From: Klebsiella pneumoniae
Lineage (GTDB): Bacteria; Bacteroidota; Bacteroidia; Flavobacteriales; Flavobacteriaceae
Direction of reading: 5' to 3'
DNA length: 15,976 nucleotides
Assembly (NCBI GenBank): GCA_943325355.2
Contig: CALPPA020000008.1
Span: 1-15,976, forward strand
Position numbers and translations under genes: made by a program. Positions 1-9,110 of this stretch are shown in pieces (within the stretch, counting starts at the first letter, position 1; each line of letters opens with the position of its first letter). The notes beneath the pieces were generated by a model, which saw nothing but the letters and a program-made list of their open reading frames with translations, was not told the DNA's origin and did not search any database.

Positions 1-1
1 A

Positions 2-259
2 TTGGAAGGCTACCAAGAAATTAAAATTTACGGTAAATACTATGATGTAAATGCAAATATCCTCGAAATCGAAGGATTGTCTGCTCATGGCGACCAAAAG
101 GATTTGCTGAATTGGCTTTCTGAATTGGAAAACAAACCTGAAAAAATGTTTTTAGTACACGGAGAAAACGAGGCGTTTTTAGAATTAGCTGAAAAAATAA
201 ATGAAAAATATGGTTTTGATTGCGTCATTCCTCAAATGAATCAAGAGTTTGAATTGTAA
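2..259 (+). CDS. MBL-fold (beta-CASP) RNA-processing-type metallohydrolase, C-terminal fragment
   Basis: The reading frame is open from the left edge, so this is only the last 85 residues; the true start lies outside the window. The visible part contains LSAHGDQ (about residues 26-32) and FLVHGE (about 50-55). These are the two histidine-bearing motifs typical of the C-terminal, RNA-specificity part of beta-CASP metallo-beta-lactamase proteins (YSH1/CPSF-like family), in which the histidines help coordinate the zinc pair. Known members are usually about 450 residues and act as RNA exo- or endonucleases in the cytoplasm; whether this one does cannot be judged from the tail. No convincing terminator follows. 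The next gene has its own promoter 26 bp downstream, so the two are probably separate transcription units. Confidence 0.8.
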   Translation: MEGYQEIKIYGKYYDVNANILEIEGLSAHGDQKDLLNWLSELENKPEKMFLVHGENEAFLELAEKINEKYGFDCVIPQMNQEFEL

Positions 260-285
260 AGATTATTCATTTAACATTTTTTTTG

Positions 286-315
286 TTGTTCGAATTACAA
301 TATGATGTAATTTTG
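286..315 (+). promoter_or_regulatory. Bacteroidota-type promoter of the HYC_CC_PP/TonB/HMA genes
   Basis: A -33 element TTG (286-288) is followed after 19 bp by TAATTTTG (308-315), an exact match to the TAnnTTTG -7 consensus of Flavobacterium. A second TTTG (282-285) gives a 22-bp spacer. The -7 box ends only 4 bp before the ATG at 320, so the transcript would begin at or within a few bases of the start codon. Confidence 0.65.
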
Positions 316-319
316 CGCT

Positions 320-745
320 ATGAAATTCAAAAAGCACACTAGTTTTTTACTAGCTATTTTCCTATTGGTTTCCAATACGGGATTTTCTGTTGGTGTGCAT
401 TATTGTGGAGGAAATGTTGCTTCTGTAAAACCTGTATTTTGGAAAACTTCTGAAACCCTAAATAAAGAGGAAAAAGGATGTTGTCCTCCTAAAGTTTCCA
501 CTATAGTTAATAAAAAAGACAGTTGTTGCAAGAATAAAGTGGTTCATTTTCAGAAAAAATCAGGAAAAGTAACCTTCAATTCAATCTCTTTTCAACCAGA
601 TTTTGTTTTTCTATTCGAAGAATGGAATCCTATTGTCTTTACTGCATTTACAAATTTTGAAAACAGTCGCATTACTTCTTATTATTGTGATGCCCATGCG
701 CCGCCACTTTTCAAATTATATCATCAATACATTTTCTACGCCTGA
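320..745 (+). CDS. HYC_CC_PP family small exported protein
   Basis: A 141-residue protein matching the HYC_CC_PP family of Bacteroidota, whose name describes its motifs. An N-terminal signal or anchor (MKFKK, then a hydrophobic run to about residue 24) leads into VHYCGG (Cys29). GCCPP follows at 53-57 (Cys54, Cys55), then another vicinal pair Cys69-Cys70, and near the end YYCDAHAPP (Cys123, His126). The family has no established biochemical role. The paired cysteines and the adjacent TonB receptor and HMA gene suggest periplasmic or membrane-associated metal binding, which is inference. The start at 320 is preferred because it directly precedes a good signal peptide. It lies only 4 bp after the -7 box, so the mRNA may be leaderless. 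It is the first gene of the apparent operon. Confidence 0.8.
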   Translation: MKFKKHTSFLLAIFLLVSNTGFSVGVHYCGGNVASVKPVFWKTSETLNKEEKGCCPPKVSTIVNKKDSCCKNKVVHFQKKSGKVTFNSISFQPDFVFLFEEWNPIVFTAFTNFENSRITSYYCDAHAPPLFKLYHQYIFYA

Positions 746-747
746 TC

Positions 748-808
748 TTAATGTTTAAATTAAAATCAAACTATTCTTTTGGTTTGATATTTAAATTATA
801 AACATTAA
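748..808. repeat. Long AT-rich imperfect inverted repeat between HYC_CC_PP and TonB genes
   Basis: The left arm (748-771) and right arm (782-808) pair over about 23 positions with four unpaired bases on the right side and a 10-nt loop. The outer stem TTAATGTTTA and the inner stem ATCAAAC are perfect. It fills most of the 73-bp gap. It has few GC pairs and no run of U after it, so it is not a classical terminator; it could be an RNA-processing or partial-termination structure setting the ratio of the two products. Confidence 0.6.
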
Positions 809-818
809 AATTTTAAAT

Positions 819-2846
819 ATGAAAAAACATTTTTCAATACTTTTATTGCCCTTGTTGTGTGTTTTTGTAACTTATTCTCAGGACACATTACAGGCTGTAA
901 AAGTAATTTCTAAAAACAAAGGCTTACAAAAATCCTCAAAGATTACCGCCAATACGACATTGGTAACCAGCAAGGAATTACTTAAAGCGGCTTGTTGCAA
1001 TCTTGCGGAAAGTTTCGAGACTAATCCCTCCATCGATGTCAATTTTGCGGATGCACTTACGGGTACAAAACAAATCAAAATGCTGGGATTAACCAGTCCT
1101 TATTTGATGATTGCCGAAGAAAATATCCCTTCAGTTCGTGGTGCTTCACAAGCTTATGGATTGTCATTTACACCAGGAACTTGGATTGAAAGTATCCAGA
1201 TCACAAAAGGAGCGGGTAGTGTTGTCAATGGATACGAAAGTATTTCAGGGCAAATTAACACCGAATTACTCAAACCTATAAACAATATTCCGTTTTTCTT
1301 GAATTTCTATGGTTCTACAGATGCTCGGTTTGAATTAAACACGCATTTCAATGCTAAAATTTCGGACAAATGGACCAGCGCTTTGTTTGTTCACGGTAAT
1401 ACAAGAACGGGCAAAAACGATATGAATGACGATGGCTTTCTCGACAATCCATTGGCAAAACAAATCAATATTTTGAATCGCTATCAATATTATAATGCCG
1501 AAAAGGGTTTGGTGAGTTTTATCAATTTCAGGTATATGAACGACAAAAAACAAACTGGCGAGTTGGATTTTGATCCCGATAAAGACAAAGGAAAAACAAA
1601 CTTTTGGGGTTCAGAAATAAACACCGAACGTTTTGATGTTTCCTCAAAAATAGGATATGTTTTCAAGGATATGCCCTATCAAAGTATTGGTTTTCAAAAT
1701 GCTTTTAACACTCACAATCAGGAATCGTATTTTGGATTGAACCAATATAATATTAAGCAAAGTAGTTTTTATTCGAACTTGATTTTCAATTCGATTATCA
1801 ATAATACGATGCACAAATTTGCCACTGGTTTGAATTTTTCTTACGACAAATACCAAGAATTTGTCAATGTGAATGATTATAGCAGAATCGATAATTCTGT
1901 GGGTGCTTTTTTTGAATACACTTATGATAATGATGATAATTTTAGCTTGATAGCAGGAGGAAGAGTGGACAGTCACAACCGTTTAGGACTTTTTATAACG
2001 CCAAGATTGCACATTCGTTACAATCCTTGGGAGAAAGGGGTTGTACGAGTTTCGGCAGGAAGAGGAAAACGTAGTGCTAATATTTTTGCTGAAAACCAAT
2101 CCCTTTTTGCTAGTGCAAGAACCTTTAATATTTTGGATACTAACGGAAAAATTTATGGTTTAGATCCCGAGATTGCTTGGAATTACGGATTGAGTTTTAA
2201 TCAAAAATTTACTGTTTTCGGACGAAATGCCGATGCAGGGTTTGATTTTTACAAAACCGATTTTACAAATCAAGTAGTGGTTGATTTATATACACCAACG
2301 GCAACTCCTGGAACGCATCAGGTTTTGTTTTATAATTTAAACGGAAAATCGTTTGCCAATAGTTTGCAAGTGGACTTCAATATAGAATTGGCAAAGCACT
2401 TTGATTTGCGGACGGCTTATAAATATTATGATATCCAAACCGATTTTTTAAGCGGAAGAAGCGAAAGGCCATTGCAGGCAAAGCATCGGTTTTTTGCCAA
2501 TTTAGGATATGAAACACCTAATGTAGATAAAGGAAAACAATGGAAATTTGATTTCACTTACAATTGGATGGGGCAACAAAAATTGCCCGAAACAGCTTCA
2601 AATCCCTTAGAAGATAGGCTTCTGGTGTATTCTCCTTCGTTTTCTTTGATGAATGCACAAATTACTCGAACTTTTTCTTCTACTTTTGAAATCTATTTTG
2701 GCGTAGAAAACATTGGGAACTATCGTCAAGAAAAAGCAATTTTGGGAAATGAAAATCCTTTTGGTTCAACTTTTGATGCTTCTATTACTTATGCACCTAT
2801 TTTTGGACAAATGAATTATGCTGGACTGAGATTTAAAATTAAATAA
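819..2846 (+). CDS. TonB-dependent outer-membrane receptor, probably metal-related
   Basis: A 675-residue outer-membrane receptor. A signal peptide (about 1-20, ending TYSQ) is followed by a plug domain (about 40-150), with MLGLTSPYLMIAEENIP and IESIQITKGAGSVVNGYESISGQIN resembling the conserved plug segments. A 22-strand-type barrel follows, rich in aromatic and Asn residues, and the protein ends in the typical beta-signal pattern YAGLRFKIK. The N-terminal carboxypeptidase-like domain seen in many SusC-type receptors is absent. The plug carries a vicinal cysteine pair (Cys59-Cys60, in AACCNLAESFETNPS), unusual for a receptor plug. Such receptors import scarce ligands with TonB-ExbBD energy. 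Next to an HMA protein, the substrate is plausibly copper or another soft metal or its chelate; this is inferred from context, and a siderophore-type ligand cannot be excluded. Confidence 0.88.
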   Translation: MKKHFSILLLPLLCVFVTYSQDTLQAVKVISKNKGLQKSSKITANTTLVTSKELLKAACCNLAESFETNPSIDVNFADALTGTKQIKMLGLTSPYLMIAEENIPSVRGASQAYGLSFTPGTWIESIQITKGAGSVVNGYESISGQINTELLKPINNIPFFLNFYGSTDARFELNTHFNAKISDKWTSALFVHGNTRTGKNDMNDDGFLDNPLAKQINILNRYQYYNAEKGLVSFINFRYMNDKKQTGELDFDPDKDKGKTNFWGSEINTERFDVSSKIGYVFKDMPYQSIGFQNAFNTHNQESYFGLNQYNIKQSSFYSNLIFNSIINNTMHKFATGLNFSYDKYQEFVNVNDYSRIDNSVGAFFEYTYDNDDNFSLIAGGRVDSHNRLGLFITPRLHIRYNPWEKGVVRVSAGRGKRSANIFAENQSLFASARTFNILDTNGKIYGLDPEIAWNYGLSFNQKFTVFGRNADAGFDFYKTDFTNQVVVDLYTPTATPGTHQVLFYNLNGKSFANSLQVDFNIELAKHFDLRTAYKYYDIQTDFLSGRSERPLQAKHRFFANLGYETPNVDKGKQWKFDFTYNWMGQQKLPETASNPLEDRLLVYSPSFSLMNAQITRTFSSTFEIYFGVENIGNYRQEKAILGNENPFGSTFDASITYAPIFGQMNYAGLRFKIK

Positions 2847-2859
2847 AAACAATGGTGAT

Positions 2860-2891
2860 ATCAATTGCAAAAATCAATTAAAAAATCAATT
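2860..2891 (+). repeat. Three direct ATCAATT repeats upstream of the HMA gene
   Basis: ATCAATT occurs at 2860-2866, 2873-2879 and 2885-2891, spaced 13 and 12 bp apart, in the short gap before the HMA gene. The region is very AT-rich, so chance is possible. If functional, the regular spacing would suit a repeated protein-binding site or an AT-rich translation enhancer. Confidence 0.3.
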
Positions 2892-2904
2892 AAATAATTA
2901 AATT

Positions 2905-3252
2905 ATGAAAAATCTATTTTTAGGAATGATGTTACTAGTAGCAACACTTTCTGCACAAGCACAAACGAATAAAAACGCTAAATACACTATAGAAGTAAAT
3001 GGCAATTGCGAACAATGTCAGAAGCGAATTCAAAAAGCGGCTTTTTCTGTAAATGGGGTTAAAACAGCAGTTTGGAGTATCGAAACTCATAAACTAGATT
3101 TGACTCTTAATGAAGAAAAAACTTCAATAGCTGAAGTTAAAAAAGCTATCGCAAAAGTGGGTCACGATACGGAAGGTGTAAAATCAACACAAGAGGATTA
3201 TGACAATCTTCATCATTGCTGCAAATACGACAGGGTAGAACCTAAGAATTAA
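2905..3252 (+). CDS. Periplasmic heavy-metal-associated (HMA) domain protein
   Basis: A 115-residue protein with a signal peptide (MKNLFLGMMLLVATLSAQAQ, cleavage near residue 18-20) and one HMA-like ferredoxin fold (about 25-92). The metal-binding loop is GNCEQC (Cys35, Cys38), a variant of the GMTCxxC motif of copper chaperones and P-type ATPases. The tail adds HHCC (His103, His104, Cys105, Cys106), a further potential metal site not part of the standard domain. It lies 58 bp downstream of the TonB receptor, same strand, with no terminator between them. It is probably a periplasmic metal-binding partner that receives metal from, or protects against metal entering by, the receptor. Copper is the most likely metal by family, but mercury, zinc or silver are not excluded. 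Confidence 0.82.
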   Translation: MKNLFLGMMLLVATLSAQAQTNKNAKYTIEVNGNCEQCQKRIQKAAFSVNGVKTAVWSIETHKLDLTLNEEKTSIAEVKKAIAKVGHDTEGVKSTQEDYDNLHHCCKYDRVEPKN

Positions 3253-3416
3253 ATTTGTAATGAATAGAGAAATGATTTTTTTAATCTTTCTAAAATTTAT
3301 ATATCAAGATTGATTTTATTAAATATTTATTAAAAAAATGCATTTCCATTGAGTTGATAGTGCTGTTTTACTAAATTATAATTACTTTCACGACCGAGAA
3401 TTTTTAAACTATTTTT

Positions 3417-4094
3417 ATGAGTAATTTCGATTGGACACAACTGATAAATCCAGAGTTTTATATATTAATGGAATTTGGTGGAATAAAAATGGGATTAGTA
3501 GTAATCCTTTTTATCATTTTTGCTGAAACTGGATTGTTTGCAGGGTTTTTTCTTCCGGGAGATAGCTTGTTGTTTTTAGCAGGCATTTATAGTGAATTAT
3601 TAACTCGGCAAATTTCAGTGGGTAACGATTTTGCTAATTTAGTATTATTATCTTCTTTAGTTGCTGCCGCTGGAGTTTTAGGGAATATGGTAGGGTATTG
3701 GTTTGGTGTCAAAGGAGGAACTTATCTCTATAAAAAAGAAGATACTTTTTGGTTTAAGGAAAAATACCTATTGCAATCAAGAGATTTTTTCGAAAAATAT
3801 GGAGGAAAAGCCATAGTGTTTGCTCGATTTTTACCCATTTTTAGAACATTCGCTCCTATAGTAGCTGGGATTGCATCAATGGATAAACAGAAGTTTATGT
3901 TTAATAACATTTTGGGTTCTGTGCTTTGGTCATTTAGTATGATTTTTGCGGGGCATTATTTGTCTGATTTCTTTAAAAATCAATTTGGCATAGATTTAAA
4001 AGCTCATATCGAATTGATTGTCATTGGTATAGTTTTCTTTACAACCGCTCCAGTTTTATGGAAATTACTTAAAAAAAGAGTTATTCATAAATAG
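3417..4094 (+). CDS. DedA family (SNARE-associated/VTT domain) membrane protein
   Basis: A 225-residue inner-membrane protein with the DedA layout. An N-terminal hydrophobic stretch (about 25-60) carries ETGLFAGFFLPGDSLLF. A second follows (about 75-100), then the amphipathic segment GGKAIVFARFLPIFRTFAPIVAG (about 129-151) with the conserved arginines, and two C-terminal helices. It ends in a basic tail, KKRVIHK. DedA proteins are linked to lipid-carrier or phospholipid flipping and to membrane-potential maintenance; the substrate of this member is unknown. It has a 164-bp upstream gap without a convincing promoter, so it may be read from its own weak promoter or through from the HMA gene. 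It is convergent with the next gene and ends at a shared terminator. Confidence 0.88.
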   Translation: MSNFDWTQLINPEFYILMEFGGIKMGLVVILFIIFAETGLFAGFFLPGDSLLFLAGIYSELLTRQISVGNDFANLVLLSSLVAAAGVLGNMVGYWFGVKGGTYLYKKEDTFWFKEKYLLQSRDFFEKYGGKAIVFARFLPIFRTFAPIVAGIASMDKQKFMFNNILGSVLWSFSMIFAGHYLSDFFKNQFGIDLKAHIELIVIGIVFFTTAPVLWKLLKKRVIHK

Positions 4095-4110
4095 TAAAAT
4101 TTAACCATAA

Positions 4111-4145
4111 AAAAACTCCGTTTGCAATTTCTAAACGGAGTTTTT
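4111..4145. terminator. Bidirectional intrinsic terminator between dedA and the 782-aa gene
   Basis: A perfect 13-bp stem (AAAAACTCCGTTT at 4111-4123, its complement at 4133-4145) with a 9-nt loop. It has A-runs on one side and T-runs on the other, so it works in both directions. It lies 16 bp after the DedA stop and 2 bp beyond the stop codon of the convergent gene. Confidence 0.9.
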
Positions 4146-4147
4146 AT

Positions 4148-6496
4148 TTATTCAATAGGTACATTATGCATTTCAGAAATCAATTGACCGTCGGTTGAAA
4201 ACCCTTCTATAAAAACCTGAATTACTTTTTGATTGCCTTTAGGGAACTTATATTCAAAGCTTTGATTTTCTTTTATTGTAGTATTTGGAGACCAATTTAA
4301 TGTGCCAAATGAATAAAACTCTTTTTGGGTGTCAAATGGAGTAGTTTTAAATTCTATGTTTTTGCTGTAGCCATCAGTTGCGATTAATGTTGTGAATTTT
4401 GTTCTGAAGTATTTGTTGTCATACCCTTTCTTTTGGTATATTTTAATTGTTCCAAAATAACCTGATGTTGTGTCCGAAAAGCCAGATTGATCGATATAGA
4501 TTTCGTCCACGTTGTTTAAGTTGAGGCTGTACAATAAATTATAGTCAAACACTAAAAAATCATCAATATATACAGCAGGAGAACCTTGGGCAAAAGAGCC
4601 TCTATTGCTCCTAATATATGCTGTATTTTCCTCTGGGTCAATTCCAGTTCGATATCCATTTTGCCCTATAAAATCCAGTACATTCCCAAAATCACCTTCT
4701 TCTATTTTAAAAGCTTTTGCGTTTATACCCATCTCATTTTTATGGGTAAATACTTCTTTTTTAAATTTATTGATTATGGTTATTTCGTTTAAATTTATTT
4801 CTTTTTTTGAAAGTTTAGAAGCTGAAAAAACGATGCTGTCTCCCTCCATTTTTTCTATTGGACAATTTGATTTATTGAATTTTATAGGCAAGTTAAACTT
4901 AGTTTCGTGATTAAATACTTTTGCTACCATTTTTGTATAGATAGAAGAATTCTTTTCATTTTCTAATTGTAAAATATATACTGTTGAGTCTTGTACATAA
5001 AAATTTTCGAATTTAAATGAATTATCTTTTCCCACAATTGTTTTTTCAAAAAGATTATCTTTTAATGAAATTAGCAATAGTTTATTGGTTAAATTTGGAT
5101 TAACAGTACGATTTATATTGCCACTTATAGTGACCCCTTTATTGAATTTGTAATATATTTTTGGGGGATTAGATTTAATATTTTCCCAGAGGAATTTACT
5201 TTTATTCTGGTTTAGCATTAACAAATCCATTTCTCTTTTTTTATCCTTATTTTCAGGGTCAAAATAGATGTAATTATTAATTTCTGGTGTTTCTAAATAA
5301 GCATTCAAATAGAATGTTCCGAGTATAGATCTCTTATTTTCTATACATATATTGTTTTCTGGAAGAATACTAGCACTAATGTTTGCCTGAGCTAAATTTG
5401 TACTTCCTTCTAGCATTATGCTGTCATTTGCGATGCCATTTGCCTTTACTTTTGTTTCAGGTTCAATTGTTGAATAATTATAAATTAACCTTTCTGTAAT
5501 CTCGTTTAGTTCTTCGTCAATAAGCCGAATACAATTGACACCATTGGGCAAATATTTTTTTTCAACAAGAATTATTTGTTCTTTTTCTTTGTTGTTGAAG
5601 TTGATTTCTTTTAGAATTGAGTAGCCGTTTTGTTGAATGAGTAGATTGAAATTTTTATTTTTATATAATTCAATTCCTTTTTCATTCGTTTTTACTGCTA
5701 CTGCAACTATGTTTCTGGGTAAATTGTTGTTGTATGAAATGGAAATGCCTGTTTGTTTTATCTTGGGTAATTCTTGAGAAAGATTTAGCTTTTCAGAATG
5801 TATTTTTAATGTGTATTTTTCATTTACATCTGCTATTAAGTAAAAAGCACCATAGCCCATTTTATTGGTGTTAAAACGGGAAATTTCATTAGATTTTGAA
5901 TCTAGAATAATAATATTGTTGAGTTCGAGGCCTTTATTATTACAGTCTGTAATCTTTACTCCGATAGTGTTGTTAATTCCATCGATGATATTCCCGCCTT
6001 CTGGGAAAAAGCCTATTTTAACTATTTTCCAATTGGGTTCATTTGTTTTATAATTGAAGGGTTCTTCAATGTTGTAAACTTCAATTGTTTGGCTGAACGA
6101 ATCATCTTCTTTAAAATTATTCATCCAATTGGTATAAAAATGGAAAAGATATTTTCCTGTTTTGAACTTTTTATTCAAATGAATTCCTCCTGAAAAGGCT
6201 CCATTAGAAGCATATAGCAATTGTTTTTGTACAATTTGATCCTGTTCGTCGTATATTACTAATTGTATATTAGATGTGTTAAGATGGGGTAAGTTAGTGT
6301 TTTTGCTTAAGATATATCCTTTGAAAGCAAGGTCTTCATTATTTAAATATGTAGTCTTATTGAATTGAACGTGAATGATTTCTCTGTCTTGTTGAAAATA
6401 GGTTTCAAGAAAGGTTTTAATTTTTTCTTGATTGTTTGGTGCTTGAGAAAAGGAAGTTAGACAAAGTAAAAAAAAGCAAAGCGTATATAATCTCAT
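4148..6496 (-). CDS. Large exported protein with MG2-like N-terminus and TonB-plug-like C-terminus
   Basis: A 782-residue protein with a clear signal peptide (MRLYTLCFFLLCLTSFSQA). An immunoglobulin-like macroglobulin MG2-type region (about 38-130, HVQFNKTTYLNNEDLAFKGY to the GKYLFHFYTNW end) is followed by a second beta-sandwich beginning FFPEGGNIIDG (about 164). Near the C-terminus a plug-like segment (about 645-705) includes AVYIDDFLVFDYNLLYSLNL and GYFGTIKIYQKKG, resembling a receptor plug, but no beta-barrel follows. This architecture recurs in Bacteroidota as proteins of unknown role, probably on the periplasmic or cell-surface side and possibly interacting with TonB-like partners or macromolecular substrates. 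The gene looks more AT-rich than groEL beside it and has no clear promoter motif. It is monocistronic by its flanking terminators. No enzymatic motif was recognised. Confidence 0.75.
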   Translation of the reverse strand: MRLYTLCFFLLCLTSFSQAPNNQEKIKTFLETYFQQDREIIHVQFNKTTYLNNEDLAFKGYILSKNTNLPHLNTSNIQLVIYDEQDQIVQKQLLYASNGAFSGGIHLNKKFKTGKYLFHFYTNWMNNFKEDDSFSQTIEVYNIEEPFNYKTNEPNWKIVKIGFFPEGGNIIDGINNTIGVKITDCNNKGLELNNIIILDSKSNEISRFNTNKMGYGAFYLIADVNEKYTLKIHSEKLNLSQELPKIKQTGISISYNNNLPRNIVAVAVKTNEKGIELYKNKNFNLLIQQNGYSILKEINFNNKEKEQIILVEKKYLPNGVNCIRLIDEELNEITERLIYNYSTIEPETKVKANGIANDSIMLEGSTNLAQANISASILPENNICIENKRSILGTFYLNAYLETPEINNYIYFDPENKDKKREMDLLMLNQNKSKFLWENIKSNPPKIYYKFNKGVTISGNINRTVNPNLTNKLLLISLKDNLFEKTIVGKDNSFKFENFYVQDSTVYILQLENEKNSSIYTKMVAKVFNHETKFNLPIKFNKSNCPIEKMEGDSIVFSASKLSKKEINLNEITIINKFKKEVFTHKNEMGINAKAFKIEEGDFGNVLDFIGQNGYRTGIDPEENTAYIRSNRGSFAQGSPAVYIDDFLVFDYNLLYSLNLNNVDEIYIDQSGFSDTTSGYFGTIKIYQKKGYDNKYFRTKFTTLIATDGYSKNIEFKTTPFDTQKEFYSFGTLNWSPNTTIKENQSFEYKFPKGNQKVIQVFIEGFSTDGQLISEMHNVPIE

Positions 6497-6594
6497 TTTA
6501 TGATTTTTTGAAAAGCATAGCTAATCTACTAAATTTAAATAGAAATTGAACTTTTGTAAGGGAATAATTTAATTATTTACTGCGATTTAAATGA

Positions 6595-6625
6595 AAAAAC
6601 CCGCTTGTAAAACAAGCGGGTTTTT
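6595..6625 (-). terminator. Intrinsic terminator of groES-groEL
   Basis: A perfect 13-bp stem with arms 6595-6607 and 6613-6625 (CAAGCGGG core) and a 5-nt loop TAAAA, flanked by T/A runs. It is located 29 bp beyond the groEL stop codon and insulates the 782-aa gene, which is read in the same direction, from chaperonin transcription. Confidence 0.92.
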
Positions 6626-6653
6626 GATTTATTTCAATTTGGAATTCAGATTA

Positions 6654-8365
<1,712 letters not shown>

Positions 8366-8367
<2 letters not shown>

Positions 8368-8641
8368 AGATAATTGCTAAAATGTCGTCTTCACGCATAA
8401 TTAGATAATCTTTTCCTTCTAATTTTAATTCTGTTCCAGCATACTTTCCGTAAAGTACAGAATCGCCAACTTTTACTGTCATTTCGTGATCTTTTGTGCC
8501 TTTCCCAACAGCGACAACAGTTCCTTTTTGAGGTTTTTCTTTTGCAGTGTCTGGAATAAAAATTCCTGAGGCGGTTTTTGTTTCAGCAGCTACAGGTTCA
8601 ATAAGAACTCGGTCTGAAAGTGGTTTAATATTTAAAGCCAT
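8366..8641 (-). CDS. groES: Co-chaperonin GroES (Hsp10)
   Basis: A 91-residue single-domain lid of the GroEL chamber. The sequence has LSDRVLIEP near the N-terminus (8-16), the mobile loop around [20 protein letters not shown] (about 21-40) that binds GroEL, and the C-terminal pattern [27 protein letters not shown]. Length and motifs are normal. It is the first gene of the groES-groEL unit, with a good promoter 41-73 bp upstream. No CIRCE inverted repeat (TTAGCACTC-N9-GAGTGCTAA) is present, so HrcA control is not indicated; stress control would have to act by another route. Confidence 0.98.
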
Positions 8642-8681
8642 AATGATAAATGTTATTTTTTAATTGAGAAATTTAATACTG

Positions 8682-8714
8682 CAAAAATAAGTAAAACTCA
8701 CGGTTATTCACAAA
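8682..8714 (-). promoter_or_regulatory. Promoter of groES-groEL
   Basis: On the minus strand, TTTG (8711-8714) is followed after 21 bp by TATTTTTG (8682-8689), an exact TAnnTTTG match. It lies 41 bp before the groES start. The -33 box touches the foot of the secG terminator stem (8715), so the two units are packed with no spare sequence. Confidence 0.6.
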
Positions 8715-8743
8715 AAAAGCGTTAACAAAATGCTAACGCTTTT
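8715..8743 (-). terminator. Intrinsic terminator of the miaB-secG operon
   Basis: A perfect 10-bp stem (AAAAGCGTTA at 8715-8724, complement at 8734-8743) with a 9-nt loop. It lies 19 bp after the secG stop and is followed on the minus strand by a run of T. It separates secG from groES. Confidence 0.85.
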
Positions 8744-8762
8744 ATATATTTTTTGATAAATA

Positions 8763-9107
8763 TTATTTTGCTGGAGTTGTTCCTGCCGGAGTGTTTTGAA
8801 CTGGAGCAACAGGCGTTTTAGTGCTTGGCGCAGTAGTTTCTGTTTTTTCAATAATTTTAGAATCAGTATCACTTAAGGATCCTCCAAAACTTAAACTAGA
8901 AAGTAATATAAGTACAATTAATATTGTGGCCAATGTCCAAGTGCTTTTGTCTAAGAAGTCAGTTGTTTTTTGAACTCCACCTATCTGAGTTGAACCACCA
9001 AGTGTTGAAGATAACCCACCACCTTTAGGGTTTTGAACCATAATTACTACAATCAATAGAAAGCAAACTATTGTTATTAAAACTAAAAAAATTGAAAATG
9101 TGCTCAT
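8763..9107 (-). CDS. secG: Preprotein translocase subunit SecG
   Basis: A 114-residue inner-membrane subunit that assists the SecYE channel in protein export. Two transmembrane helices are visible: residues about 4-25 (FSIFLVLITIVCFLLIVVIMVQ) and 56-76 (WTLATILIVLILLSSLSFGG). They flank the family signature QNPKGGGLSSTLGG (25-38). The tail is Thr/Pro/Ala-rich and low-complexity, as is common in Bacteroidota SecG. It begins 3 bp after the stop codon of the preceding TPR gene, so translation is probably coupled, and it is the last gene of the operon before a hairpin terminator. Confidence 0.95.
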   Translation of the reverse strand: MSTFSIFLVLITIVCFLLIVVIMVQNPKGGGLSSTLGGSTQIGGVQKTTDFLDKSTWTLATILIVLILLSSLSFGGSLSDTDSKIIEKTETTAPSTKTPVAPVQNTPAGTTPAK

Positions 9108-9110
9108 TGT

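Noticed and set aside
878..1976. Minus-strand open frames of 66-110 codons opposite the TonB receptor gene
   Set aside because: They lack recognisable families, overlap a clearly real gene entirely and show composition expected of antisense shadows.
3250..3257. TAAATTTG as a -7 box for the DedA gene
   Set aside because: It matches the consensus but overlaps the stop codon of the HMA gene, is about 160 bp from the DedA start, and has no TTG at a suitable distance.
3283..3311. AATCTT/AAGATT hairpin after the HMA gene as a terminator
   Set aside because: Only a 6-bp AT-rich stem with a 17-nt loop; such pairs are expected by chance in this composition.
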